Origin: Quillaja saponaria
Taxonomy: Eukaryota > Streptophyta > Magnoliopsida > Fabales > Quillajaceae
Reading direction: 5' to 3'
DNA: 64,000 bases
NCBI GenBank assembly: GCA_029379385.1
Contig: CM055606.1
Coordinates: forward strand, 4,030,001-4,094,000
Below, piece after piece: positions 1 through 11,600 of the stretch (position 1 is its first letter; each line of letters starts with the position of its first letter). A model generated the notes under the pieces. It worked only from the letters and a program-made list of their open reading frames with translations, was not told the origin of the DNA and did no database searches. The translations under genes were made by a program, and so were the position numbers.

Positions 1-1979
1 TTTTATATATAGTTTGAAACACTCCACTAAAAATTAGATAATATAGTCACTGAAAAATAGTGACATGCCAAATTTTTTAGACATTGTAAAATTTTTTGAG
101 GCTAAATTATGCATTTGTCTTGAAACTTGCAACAAAGTTTTCATTTTGGCCCCTAAACTTCACCGCCATTCGTTTCAACTTTCAAGACGGTGCTGATGGT
201 AAGATTTGTTACAAAAAAAAAAGGGTGAAGCAGTTCCTTCAAATAAAGAAGAGAAAGACTAGATTTTTCTGAAACTAGGATAAATTGAGAAGCTTTTGGT
301 AAAGTTCAAAATTTTAATTAATTGCTTATATGTTATGAAAATTGCAAAATGATTTTTACTTTAATAGGAAAGTCTGTTTTAACTCATTTCAAGAATCATG
401 CAAAAACTTTCAATGAATTATCAATAAACAATTATGGGTTTTATTTTTCCAAAATCTTAAATGCTAACCCAAGACACAAGGAATATTCAAAAGAAACGAT
501 ATTAGGGAATATCATGGACATGTGTCACGAGAAGAATCTCTTTCTTCTTCTTTTACTTTTACTCCTACTTTCTCTACTTTTTCTTTTTCTGACTGTCTCC
601 CATAGATGAGAGAAAGAGAGAGAATCTGAAGAAAAAGGTCAAAGTTGGAGTCTAGCTTGTGCGAGAAGACTGATTTTTCTTTTTTTATAATCTTATTCTT
701 TTTATTGTTACATATAGCTATAAATAAACTAGAAAATAGAAATCCCGGTAAGAAATTATGAAGTTATAAACTAATAAAATTAGTATGGCATTGGATTGGA
801 TTGGAGGTTTGAATTGATTTGATCCTAGTTAGATTTATTTTTATTTTTTAATATTAATATATATGATTTAATATGTGAATTGATTCAATATTGATACCAA
901 CCTAATAGATTATTTCTAATTCAATACAATTTATAAATTACTTAGATACATAAAAATTTGATCGGATCGAATTAAATATTATTCCTGACAATTTGTTGAT
1001 TATTTCAGACTTCATATTATTTTCTTTAATATCTTTAAGATTATCTTTTTGAATTATCCTTGGGATTATCACTTAGCTGAAATTTATATTTTAAATTGGT
1101 TTTTTTTTATTATTATTAAATAGGAAATTCTAACTTTATCTATATTGTAATTCAAATCTTTATGTTGTACAAGTGTCATTTGAGTGATCAATAAACTTCA
1201 TCACTTTCTTTGTTCTAATATTTTCCCTTCTACAAATTAGTGTCTATACTTATTGGAGGTATTGACGTAGTTGCGAAGAACAATGATAGTTTTATTTGTC
1301 AGAATATGTAGACTATAGAATTTGTGAAAAAGTTCAACAAGTCTAACTGTAATCATGTAAAAACTCAAGTTAAAGTTGAAACCAGATTATCCAAGGATGA
1401 AAAAGACGCAACAATGAATTCCATATAATTTAAAAGTTTAGCTGGAAAATTAAGGATCTCTCTTGCACTAAGCCTGACATAGCATGTCGAGTTGGCTTAG
1501 TCAGTAAGTTAATAGAAGTATATATCCCGACAATCTCACTTAGTTGCGAAAAAAAAAAAAAAATCTTATGTTTCATTCAATGTTTAAAATCCAGCCAGAA
1601 AAAGTGTCCAATTCAATTGTCGATTGACCGGGTTGACCATGGCATCATAATTTTAAAAAAATCATTATTTTATATATTTTTAAAATATATATAAATATTT
1701 TATGCAAAGTGTAATAATTTAATGTCAAACAAGAAATGAAAAACAATAAAAAAATATAAATAAAAACTAAAAGAGAAAAGGAAAATAGCATACTACAACC
1801 TTCTTTTATCTATTTTTTTTTAATCTTCCGGGTCTTTAAATTATGACCAGGTCAAGCAAGTTGACTGAGTCAACCGCTACGTCAAGTTTGAGGGATTTTT
1901 TTAAATAGGTCGGGTCTTTAAATTACCACCAAGTCAATTTGGGTTAACCGTTATTTTTGGATTTTTATTACTATCTGAG
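1..1979. other. AT-rich intergenic DNA, no gene recognised
   Basis: I see no supportable gene here. The block contains poly-A/T runs and degenerate phrases common in plant intergenic repeats, such as 'ggctaaattatgca' near 103. The 95-codon frame at 322-609 is low-complexity (Leu-rich from a CTT run) and has no family resemblance. Near 1600-1960 there are repeated 'ggtcaa/ttgacc'-type words suggestive of a decayed repeat, but no boundaries could be set. Confidence 0.5.
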
Positions 1980-2900
1980 ACAACACTATTCATATCCAAA
2001 TCATGTTACTGAACCCACTTCTGGAGATCTTTTGTGGTTTAATATCATCAAGGGAGATGAGAAGAAAGGTCACAGAAGAGTGCACAGAAAGAGGAAGTAC
2101 GCTAAAGTACCTACAAAGAGTGGATAGTCATCGAGCCAATCAGTTGGATCATCTCATAGCTATAGCTTCCCTTCTCAGTTAGCTCAACCATCACATTGGA
2201 CCGAGAGCGGTTGAAAAGCAATGCAAGAGTTCTTTGCGACATTTACAGTGACTATGCATGCTTCAATTGCCTCAATTGATGTAAGTATATATATTACAAT
2301 CATAAGTTTATCTTAATGTTAGATGATTATATGTTGTGTTATTTCGAAGTTCAATTTTTATTTAAAATGATCAGGCTGATGATAATAATCAAGTCGGTGA
2401 TGATAATCATGTCGATGATTATAATTATCAACACGATAATGATGTGAACCTTGGTGATGATTGATTAGATTGTAGACTTCTGCTTTTAGAAGAGAACCTT
2501 TTAGTATTATTGTGTAGTTACATTTACTTTGGTATTATTGTTTTGGTACTTGTTATACTGTTTAAGTCAAGTTTAATGAATATTTTCTTAATTACACATT
2601 CTTGTGTTTTGATTTGGTTAATTGTGATGTTGAATTTGGTTGGTTGGAAATATTCATATGCTTGATTACATATACTTGCAAATTTTTTTTGCCATGTCAG
2701 TTTTCAAAATGGAAATTAAACCCTATTGGAACTATCTGTGATAGGTGGGTGCACCCATCGTACATAACTATCTATGATGCGCAATATACCATTTTATACT
2801 AAGAAATTACCATACTATCCACAACGAGAAGTTACTCATCGAGGATAAGTTTAGCATGAAATAGTGCTAAGTTTATCCATGTTGGGTACTTCCCATAGTG
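1980..2900 (+). mobile_element. Probable right end of a degraded CACTA (En/Spm-type) DNA transposon
   Basis: Two signals support this. First, an imperfect inverted repeat of about 37 bp ends at 2900; read inward from the end it starts CACTATGGGAAGTACCC, the CACTA hallmark, and its partner arm lies at about 2819-2857 around the words GATAAGTTTAGCA and TGCTAAGTTTATC. Second, a coding-like stretch with one internal stop at about 2010-2280 (reading ...FFATFTVTMHASIASI) is followed by a plausible GT/AG intron and an Asp/Asn-rich tail ending in TGA at about 2463. No left end was found, so the element is probably truncated. The coding stretch could belong to another transposon class; the CACTA assignment rests mainly on the terminal sequence. 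Confidence 0.4.
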
Positions 2901-5238
2901 GTAGATACTAAAATGCCTGTCGTGGATAGTGATTTATCAGCAACAACCCTATTATTGCCGTAGAAACTTAGTGTTAGTCATACCGTTTACTTTGAAGGGT
3001 ATGTCCGTGACAATATGATTTTCGGTTGGGTAAATTATATACATGACAATTTGATTCGGAGGGAGATGCAAGGTTGGATTGGGTTAAACCGAGTTTAATC
3101 AAATTACATTTTGACTACTTCAAATCATATCAAATATTAAAAAATTTGGTTCCAATCTAGTCGGATCTTGACCTAATCTAATTCATTGTCATGCTTATGA
3201 AAGTGAAATTGACGATAAATTTAGCTCATATTTAAGCTGATAATATTTTAGACTTGAGGGAATATATAGAACACTACTTTAATTGCTTATATATTAGGCA
3301 GAACATTTCAAGAAAATAGTACGAACTTGAATGATCAAAAACTGTAAATTTTTATCCTCTATTAGTTAGAGTACTTAACACCAAGAGTAAAATATTTCTC
3401 ATACATACGTAGTATATGTGTATGTCTGTATATTTTGTAAGCTGATCTTGCTTACATTCAGTGGAGGATTTAGACATTTATTCTTAAAGGGGCCGACTAA
3501 AATTTTTATTCCACTATAGTAATAAAAGAAAAAAGAAAAAAAAAATACATAAGAAACTTAATAACTCATAAAACAAAATAAAAACTTATAAGATACAAAA
3601 AAAGAATATAAGTTTAACCCATTAATTTTGTTGTCTAAAAAGTGAAAATGTTATCTAACTTATTTTTGGAAGGGACACAATATTAAATAAAAAAAGAATA
3701 TAAAACTAAGAAGTAATTTTGTACTATAATATTACTATTTAAAAAAAATAAAAAATTTGAGAGGTCATGGCCACTGCCCGGTCCTTAAAGACTCCTCCTT
3801 CGCTTACATTAAACTCACAAAGAATGAAGACATGACCAATTTATAATCAAACCTCATCCAGATCGACCTCAAATATATTCTGACCCATGGAGATTTCACA
3901 AAACCCAATTCCCAAAAGAACCAGCAAACAAAATTCCTCTAGAAAAATAAAAGAGAATCTTCTTACCTTCCTACCCACTTCAATAAAGTTAGTACGTAGT
4001 AGAAGAAGATTCTCTTCAATTAGCCTCCTTTATCACTCATTTAAGCTTTATGTAGTTTGTGTTCCCTTAATTTAGAGTCGTAGAAGTAGAATTAAGATAT
4101 TCCTTCCTTAGAAGCAAATATTATATTCTATATGATGAATGTCTCCTTTCTCATAGTAGATATTCCCTCTGAATGCACTCAAATTTAGAACAATTATGCA
4201 ACTTTTGAAACAAAAAAGGATACTAATTAATTAAACTCATTTGAATATGTCCTCTGTTTTCTCTCTCTAGATCTTTCACCTAATGGAAAAAATTTAAATT
4301 AATTTTGATAGTATATTTATGCTCCTATCTCTCAAAGACTTCCTCAATATTTAATTATAGTAGAGTCATTCATTCCTATATCATTTGATGATAGGTTACA
4401 TTGCAAAGAAACATTAACAATTAAACAAATTAGCACATTCTATTTTCATATTAATTTTTGAATGTTGACACTTTTTTTCTTCTTCTAATTTAACTGAGCA
4501 AACACTATAGTTTTTATTTTCAATAACAATAAATTAGTATTAAATACATATTTTTTTGCTCGCCCCTGGATAATCTTTATTAATTGAAAGTTTGATTTCT
4601 AATAGGAGAATCATATTCATAGGCTGAGGCTGATTTGCACATAGCCAACAAACAAAAGGGAAAAGGAGGAATAGAAGAAAAAAAATAAAGAAAAAAGAAG
4701 TGGTGTAAAAAGGAAAAAAAGTACAACAGTAATAAGAAGAATCATCTTTTATATTTGTGATTTGAATTCCTAGAAAGACTATCAAATGTTCTAAAACCAG
4801 GCTCTAAGCACATGACCCTTTAGTGTTAGACTCTTTGATTCCTTCTCTCACAGCACCCTCTTTCATTTTTTAACCTTTTTTTTTTTTGCCTTGGTTCTTG
4901 GTAGGAAGTTACACCTCTCTGCTTTATGACATGCTTTTTCTTTTGTAACTCTTTGTTTCTCTCTCTCTCTCAAGCCTGCTTTATTCCCTTGAGCTCACCC
5001 CTAAAAAGGAAGATGATCCTCCTTGTGTTCGCAAACAACATCTCCTCCCTTTCTCTCTCTATCTCTCTCGCCCACTTGAAATTCTTAACACAGAAAGGAA
5101 GAGGCCAAACACCCTCTTTTGCTCTTGTTTGTTCCTACATGCCCTCTTTTGTTCCTATTTGAGTATGACCATCTTCTTAAACAGTGCTTTTTGAGCTGCA
5201 GATCTTTGCTATAGTTTGTCATACGTAACATAATAATT
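2901..5238. other. Intergenic DNA and upstream region of the EFM-like gene
   Basis: No gene is recognised up to about 4.8 kb; the sequence is AT-rich with poly-A runs around 3530-3760. The last few hundred bases before 5239 become CT-rich (runs of CTCTCT near 4960-4970 and 5052-5070), which is typical of plant promoters and 5' leaders. Several ATGs occur in 4926-5162, but the transcription start is unknown, so no upstream ORF is claimed. Confidence 0.4.
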
Positions 5239-6303
5239 ATGGCATCACCCTCAGAACTAAGCCTGGATTGCAAACCTCATAGCTATTCCATGCTACTGAA
5301 ATCTTTTGCAGAGCTGAATCAGACTGATCAAACCTACAAGCTTGAAGAGTTCCTCTCTCGCCTAGAGGATGAACGCCTCAAGATCGATGCTTTCAAGCGC
5401 GAGCTTCCTATTTGCATGCAACTTCTTACCAATGGTATAAATAACAAAGCTTATTCAGTAGCATCCCAATAAACTCAAAATGGAATCAGAAACAAAATAT
5501 ATATAAGGAATCTATGAATAACCAATAACAATATATTTTATTATCTAACTGCAAAGGATATATTAATTTTCTTTCCTTGTATATAGAAGTAAGAAAAGAG
5601 CTTTATGTCCAGATACATTTGCGTGAAAGAATTGATTTAGTTCTAACCTTGTTGCTCATTTCTTTGGGATTAGCTGTGGAGGCTTACAGGCAGCATTTAC
5701 AAGCCTCTAGAACAAATCAAGGTGGTGCAAGGCCAGTTCTTGAAGAATTCATACCCATAAAGCATTCAACACCTGAAAGCTCATCAAACATCTCTGATAA
5801 GGCAAATTGGATGACATCTGCTCAATTATGGAGCCAAACAAGTGATCATGGAACCAAATCGCAATCAACAAATACATCCCTTAATGAACCTGATTTAGGT
5901 TTCAATGTCAGTCCCAAGTTTGCTTTAGACAACAAACAGAGGAATGGAGGAGCTTTCCTTCCATTCTCAAAAGAACGGAACTCATGCCATGGTTCCACAT
6001 TGCAGGCTCTCCCAGAACTGGCTCTTTCCTCTGCTGACAAAAATATGGAAGATAAGAAATGTTCAGAGCAAACCGAGAACGGAATTTCATGCCAGAGGAG
6101 GGAAATAGCTTGTTCTATTAAAGAAGGCAATGGAGAGCAAGTAAAAGGGGCTCCAAATCCATCAGAGACACAAACAAACAATAGTACCAATCCCACCACT
6201 AATACTAACCCAACCCATAGAAAAGCAAGGAGATGTTGGTCACCAGATTTACACAGGAAATTTGTGAATGCTCTGCAAATGCTTGGTGGTTCTCAAGGTA
6301 TAT

Positions 6304-6334
<31 letters not shown>

Positions 6335-7224
6335 GTATACATGTTTATTTGTGACAGCCTTAAGTGGGGGACACAAATTAAACAAAGTAGTAGACCCATG
6401 CATATAATCTTAATTATGAATTCATGATTAGAATCAACCAAAACAATGACAAATTCTTTTTGGGTCATCAAAAACAGTTGCCACCCCCAAACAGATCAGG
6501 GAGCTGATGAAGGTTGACGGTTTGACCAACGATGAAGTTAAAAGCCATCTCCAGGTGTGTCTCTCTCTTTCTCTGTCACCTCACAGGTTGGCATGACAGA
6601 GGCCTTTGTAGCACTATTTCAATTTTCAGCATCACCTGACATTGTACCACACTGAACAAGGCATATACCATTTTCACTCATTTCTACTTTTATGTACACT
6701 ACGCACAGAAATATAGGCTTCACACCAGACGACCCAGTCCGAGCCCACAAGCATCTGGAGTACCACCACCCCAGCTCGTAGTCCTAGGTAGTATCTGGGT
6801 CCCACCAGAGTATGCGACGGCTGCGGCAGCAGCTACACACTCAGGGGCCACTACTCTATATGGTCATGGCTCACATCCTACCTCCCACACACCGCCGACA
6901 CACTACTGCACGGCTACACCTGTGGCTCAAGAATTCTATACAGCCGCACCGCCACATCCACCGTTGCCACCGCAGCCACACTACCACCACGCACTCCATC
7001 ATCAACAGATTCACATGTACAAAACCGCTTCCTACACTCACATCTCGCCGGAATCTGAAATCAGAGGAGCCGGTGACCGGTCGGAGAGCATCGAGGATGG
7101 GAAATCCGAAAGTAGTAGCTGGAAAGGTGAGAGCGGTGAGAACGAAGCAGAGAGAAAAGGGTTGGCTGCATTAAGAGAAGATGGGGGAGAGAGTAATAAG
7201 AATGAGATCACTCTCAAATTCTAA
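5239..7224 (+). CDS. EFM: EFM/HHO-type GARP (G2-like) MYB transcription factor, 4 exons
   Basis: Exons read by eye: 5239-5434, 5674-6297, 6478-6554, 6709-7224, all with GT/AG borders and consistent phase, giving 470 aa. The N-terminus [13 protein letters not shown] and the following charged helix ([20 protein letters not shown]) match the conserved N-terminal part of HRS1-HOMOLOG/NIGT1 proteins, and Arabidopsis EARLY FLOWERING MYB (EFM) in particular. The DNA-binding GARP domain occupies about residues 248-308 ([15 protein letters not shown] ... [14 protein letters not shown] ... [17 protein letters not shown]) and is split by introns 2 and 3 at the positions usual for the family. The C-terminal third is His/Pro-rich. 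Family knowledge: these are nuclear transcriptional repressors; EFM represses FT in Arabidopsis, and NIGT1/HHO relatives act in nitrate/phosphate signalling. Orthology to EFM specifically is inferred from the N-terminus; a sister HHO is the alternative. Intron 2 carries a TA microsatellite at its 5' end. Confidence 0.9.
6310..6334. repeat. TA dinucleotide microsatellite in intron 2 of the EFM-like gene
   Basis: An uninterrupted run of about 12 AT units just inside the 5' splice site of intron 2. Likely polymorphic in length. Confidence 0.85.
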
Positions 7225-8651
7225 TTCCTAATTAATGTTTAGATTTTAGGTTTAGAAATTAGGGTTTTTTGTTGCATGCTTCAATGTTCAAACTATTAAC
7301 TATTCATTTGCAGAAGAAAAAAAAAACAAATAAAATTTCATGTGTAGTGTATCTCAGAGATGTGCAGGGCAGAGGGTAAATAGGGAATAACGAAAAAGTG
7401 AGTACTTGTTTTGTATTGCTTGTCTGTATTGATGTTCTTATCAGAGAATATATTTCGGTTGTATTATATGGCTCTTGGCGTTTTCGGGTTTTACTTATTT
7501 GGCCTTTTTTGTTAGGACATATTTACCCTTTGTTATGAGGGATAATGACAATGGTTGGTAAGATTCTTGACTTTTTCTTTAGCCTAGTAAGAAGATGCAT
7601 TAATTTTATCATACCGTGTGGCAATTAATTATGATTGAGCAATTTTATTAAAAATGATAAAAGAAAATATGTTATTTGTTTAGTGAAGTAAGCTTAAGTT
7701 TAGAATGAGAGATTTTCTTTAATCATCTCTCTATGTTCAAATAATATCATTCTATTTCTTTTCTTTTTTCTTTTTTTCCCTAAAAATAACTTATAGAAAC
7801 AAATCATGTCTTTCAGTTTATTGTTTTATCTTTCTATTTTTGAGAAGATTTTATAGTAAGCAAATTAACAAGGCATGTAGCAAGAAGCAGTACACAACCT
7901 CGCCGTCACATACATAGAGCAAGAAGCAGTGCACTGTTAGCTTTTACAATTTGTAGAAGGGTATTATTGCCTTTGTTATTATATGTCCATTTAAGTACCA
8001 ATTCAGAGCCTCTTTATAGACCCATTAGGGTCGGGCCGGGCTGAGCCCAGCATGAACTCGGCCGATTGCCATGTAACTGCTTTCGTCGTTTGTGTCAGCA
8101 AACTTTTTATGCTGCAACAATCCTTTTTTCTGCCCAGCATTTTTAGCGAGAATTTCTCTTCTTCCTTCTGTCTTCTCTAAGTCTCTGAATTCATTGCAAA
8201 ACCCAACTCAATTCCAACATATCTATCACACACAACCTCGCAATCACAGGACCTCGTAAATCCAAGTGCTTCTGACATATTTTGTGATGATACTGCATGC
8301 ATTAATTCATTTAGTAGGATCTCAAGTGCTACCTGAGCTGGGTTCGTAAGACAATTTGATCCATATCAGGTGTGGGTGTTAGAGCATTGAGAGAACCTTT
8401 CCTAGTACGACAGAACTAGATATTACGATGAACTGTGGTGGGACAAAATAAACAAAAATCAGATAAGGACAGTAGTTTTCTCCACCAACTCCGGAGACAA
8501 AAGTTGGCAAAGATCATATTAACATATGTACCGAAAGAAAACGAAAAACACATTTCCTACCCTAACACCCATCAAAAGCATTGGTAATCTAGTTTAAACT
8601 ATAAATGAGCAACCTATTCCAATTTCCAAGACTGCAAACTTTGGCACAGTA
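7225..8651. other. Convergent intergenic region between EFM-like and RRM genes
   Basis: This holds the 3' UTR of the EFM-like gene and the 3' side of the minus-strand RRM gene. No coding potential recognised. The word 'gcaagaagcagt' occurs twice (about 7880 and 7919), and a short GC-rich patch (gggccgggctgagccc) lies near 8033. Confidence 0.45.
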
Positions 8652-11600
8652 TCATGCATTTCCAATTGTGAGGTCTCCAACGTTCAAGTCAACCCCATCA
8701 TCACTTTCTAACATTGCCATGTCAACGAGAGCCTGCAAGCCAAAAAACCCTTCAGAGTTAATTATCTGTGTGCCAGTTCTGCTACCAATAAGAACTCATT
8801 TAGGACTTTCATTGTGCATGTAGGATACAGGGATAAAATGCCAGATTCTGTCTAAGTTTCTAGAAATTCTTGAATTTAGACTCGAAAAAACCACAAGACA
8901 TCACCATATGGACAAGTCAAAATGGACAAGCAGAGTTTTAAGATCTATTAAATCCACAGATGCCTCACTTCTACGAAAGAAGATGGAGTGATTGAGCATT
9001 TGCCTTGGCAAGGAATCACTCATCACTGTCCTCTTCCAATTTTATACACTTCATAGTTCATTCTTCAATTAAGGGCAGGCAGTAGTTTTATGTTCATTAG
9101 ATCTAACATAAGTAGGCTCCAAGTGAAAAATATGCCAAGTCAAGCAAAATTATCATAACAGTTCTTTCAATTATGACTTAATTCCATATATTAGGCTAAA
9201 AAGACTGAGGGCTACACGATTAGTACAGACACACCGCTACAGCTAGTCAAAACCATATTTCTGTGCTGCTATTTAAAAAACAAAAGTATAGTTATCAACT
9301 ATTGGTTAAACAGAAAGATAATAAAAAGTGCATATGCATAAAATAGTATGTCACCAACTTCTAGTAGTAGTTATCAAATGTACCAAGGCAAAGAAAAAAA
9401 CAAGGACGCTCCTATTCAAATGCAAGGTAAATGATAACAAGCAAATGCTTATATCTGATACCGGAAAAAGGGGAACAAAATCTCATTTGTACTATCAATG
9501 GAGATAGAATTGAAGATAGCCTTAGAAGTGGCACGAAGGTTTCATTTGTCAAATTTTACATCAAAAGTGCAGAAATATAAATTTATTCAACGCATATCTA
9601 CTTAGAATCAAAGTTTTGAAACGTTAAAAGGATTAGAATTTAGAAGAGCACACTTCTAATCTCGATCTTAACACTGCCATCATTCAGATGTCAGGGGCAT
9701 TGGGCTGAAGTCGAAGATGACCTGAATGTTCTGGTTTGAAATTTGTTTTGGATTGAAAAACATAAAAAAATACTTCTAAGAGGCGAATGCGAGTATTTCT
9801 CATGTTAGCCTTTGGGAATTCATCTCCCAAGTATTTCCATTATTTCTCCTCTACTTAATTTCAAAGTTGGCATTGGTACTCGTATTCATTTCTGAGAGGA
9901 TGTTTAGATAGGAAATGAGTCTTTTGATGTGAGTTATCCTAGACTTTATCGACTATCAACTCTCCATTTTGCTTAAATTTTATGTTTTGAAGGGTGATCA
10001 TGTTACATGGAATTTTCACTTTTTGAGGTATAAATGAAAGGGAAGTTTCTCATATTACTAATTTGTTAGACATTCTTTCCCCTATCGCTTCCCTAACATG
10101 ACTAATAGGCACACTTGGTCTCTTAATTCTTCTAGATCTTACTCTTGTAAATCTTTTGATAACTTTCTTCGTTCGAATTCCAAATTTTGTCTCATTCCCA
10201 CTTCATAATTTTCTTAGAAAGGCTAAGATTCAATCTAAGGTTAAGGTTTTTGTCTGGACATAAGTTCTTAATAAAGTCCATACTAATAACTTGTTGTGAA
10301 TGGGTAGACATTCTAAGGTTTTATCTCCTGATATTTTGTGATATGTTTACAGAATTGTGAGACCAATGAACATCACTTTCTTCATTGTCCTTATGTGTGG
10401 ACTCTTTGGTGTAAGCTATTTGACATTTTCAGCATTTCTTGGATTTGTTCAAGCTCTTTGTGTGAGTTTCTCATGACTTGTTATCGCAGTTTTAGGGGGA
10501 AAATAAGGTGAAGTGTTTGTGGAGATCTGCTCTCTTTGCAGTGATTTTGTTGGAAGTTTGGATGGAACGTAATGCAAGGATTTTCCGTGATTATCGTCTT
10601 CCATGGCATCCTCTTTGAAATAAGAATGTCTTTTTTGCTTCACTTTGGTGTTTTACTTCAAGAGCTTTTCAGGTTATTCCTTTAATATATATACAATGTA
10701 ATTGGCCAGCATTATTGTTCTAAGCCTGCGTTTTTATTTATCATTTTCGTTTATGTGTAAGGGGACTTCTTGTACTCCTATCTTCCATAATGAAATTTCT
10801 TTTTCTCTAGAAAAAAAAGAAGGAAGGTTTCTTTAAGTTAAGTTAGATCAATAAATTGAATAAATTACACTCTCATCCCTTAAAACTTCACACAATAACA
10901 GTAAACTCCATACAATGGGAGAATGTACTCCCACACCCCCTTACCAACTTCCTCTGACAGACTTCATTTATGATAGTCAAGGGAAGAAGTTAGGTTAGAT
11001 ATAAGGTTAAATTGGTAACCATACTCAACAAAAACTATGGGAGAGAAGAAAAGAATTTCTTTAAGATAGAAATGAAGTACATAAGTCTTCCTAAGCATAA
11101 ACAGAGACAACACAAAAAATGGGTTGGGTTAAGAGAAAAGTACCCGCCAGTCAAAGAGAAGGAAGAAAGACAATATTCTTCCATACAAGATGAATGGGAG
11201 ATAGAATTAACTAGAAATCCTAGCATTAGCTCCAATCAAATACCCCAAAGCACTATAAAAAATAGATAAATCACAACCCCACAAACATTTAACAACCTTA
11301 TTTCTCCAAAAGCTTCGTAAATGAATCATCAATAAATCATGGTCGGATGAAGGATTACATAAATTAGATAATAGTAATAAATTTGGGTGATCAACAAAAT
11401 TGCTTTTCCTTGGTTTTCTTGATTTATCACAAGAGTAATAAATCCAAGCTGTTCATTCTGAATCACATGGTATTGGTCTCTATTCAAGCAAATTAAAGAA
11501 AAGAACCAGACATTGTAACCTAAATTACCTAATCAGTAATAGGAAGCTCCCATCTCTCTATCCCTCTCTTCTTCTGTATTGTCCACATATCTGGCTTTGC

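Noticed and set aside
5846..6199. 117-codon minus-strand frame over the EFM-like exon 2
   Set aside because: Exact antisense of a real coding exon; low-complexity composition.
6812..7174. 120-codon plus-strand frame rich in His/Arg/Thr
   Set aside because: Alternative frame of EFM-like exon 4; the frame ending at 7224 continues the [12 protein letters not shown] domain and is the real one.
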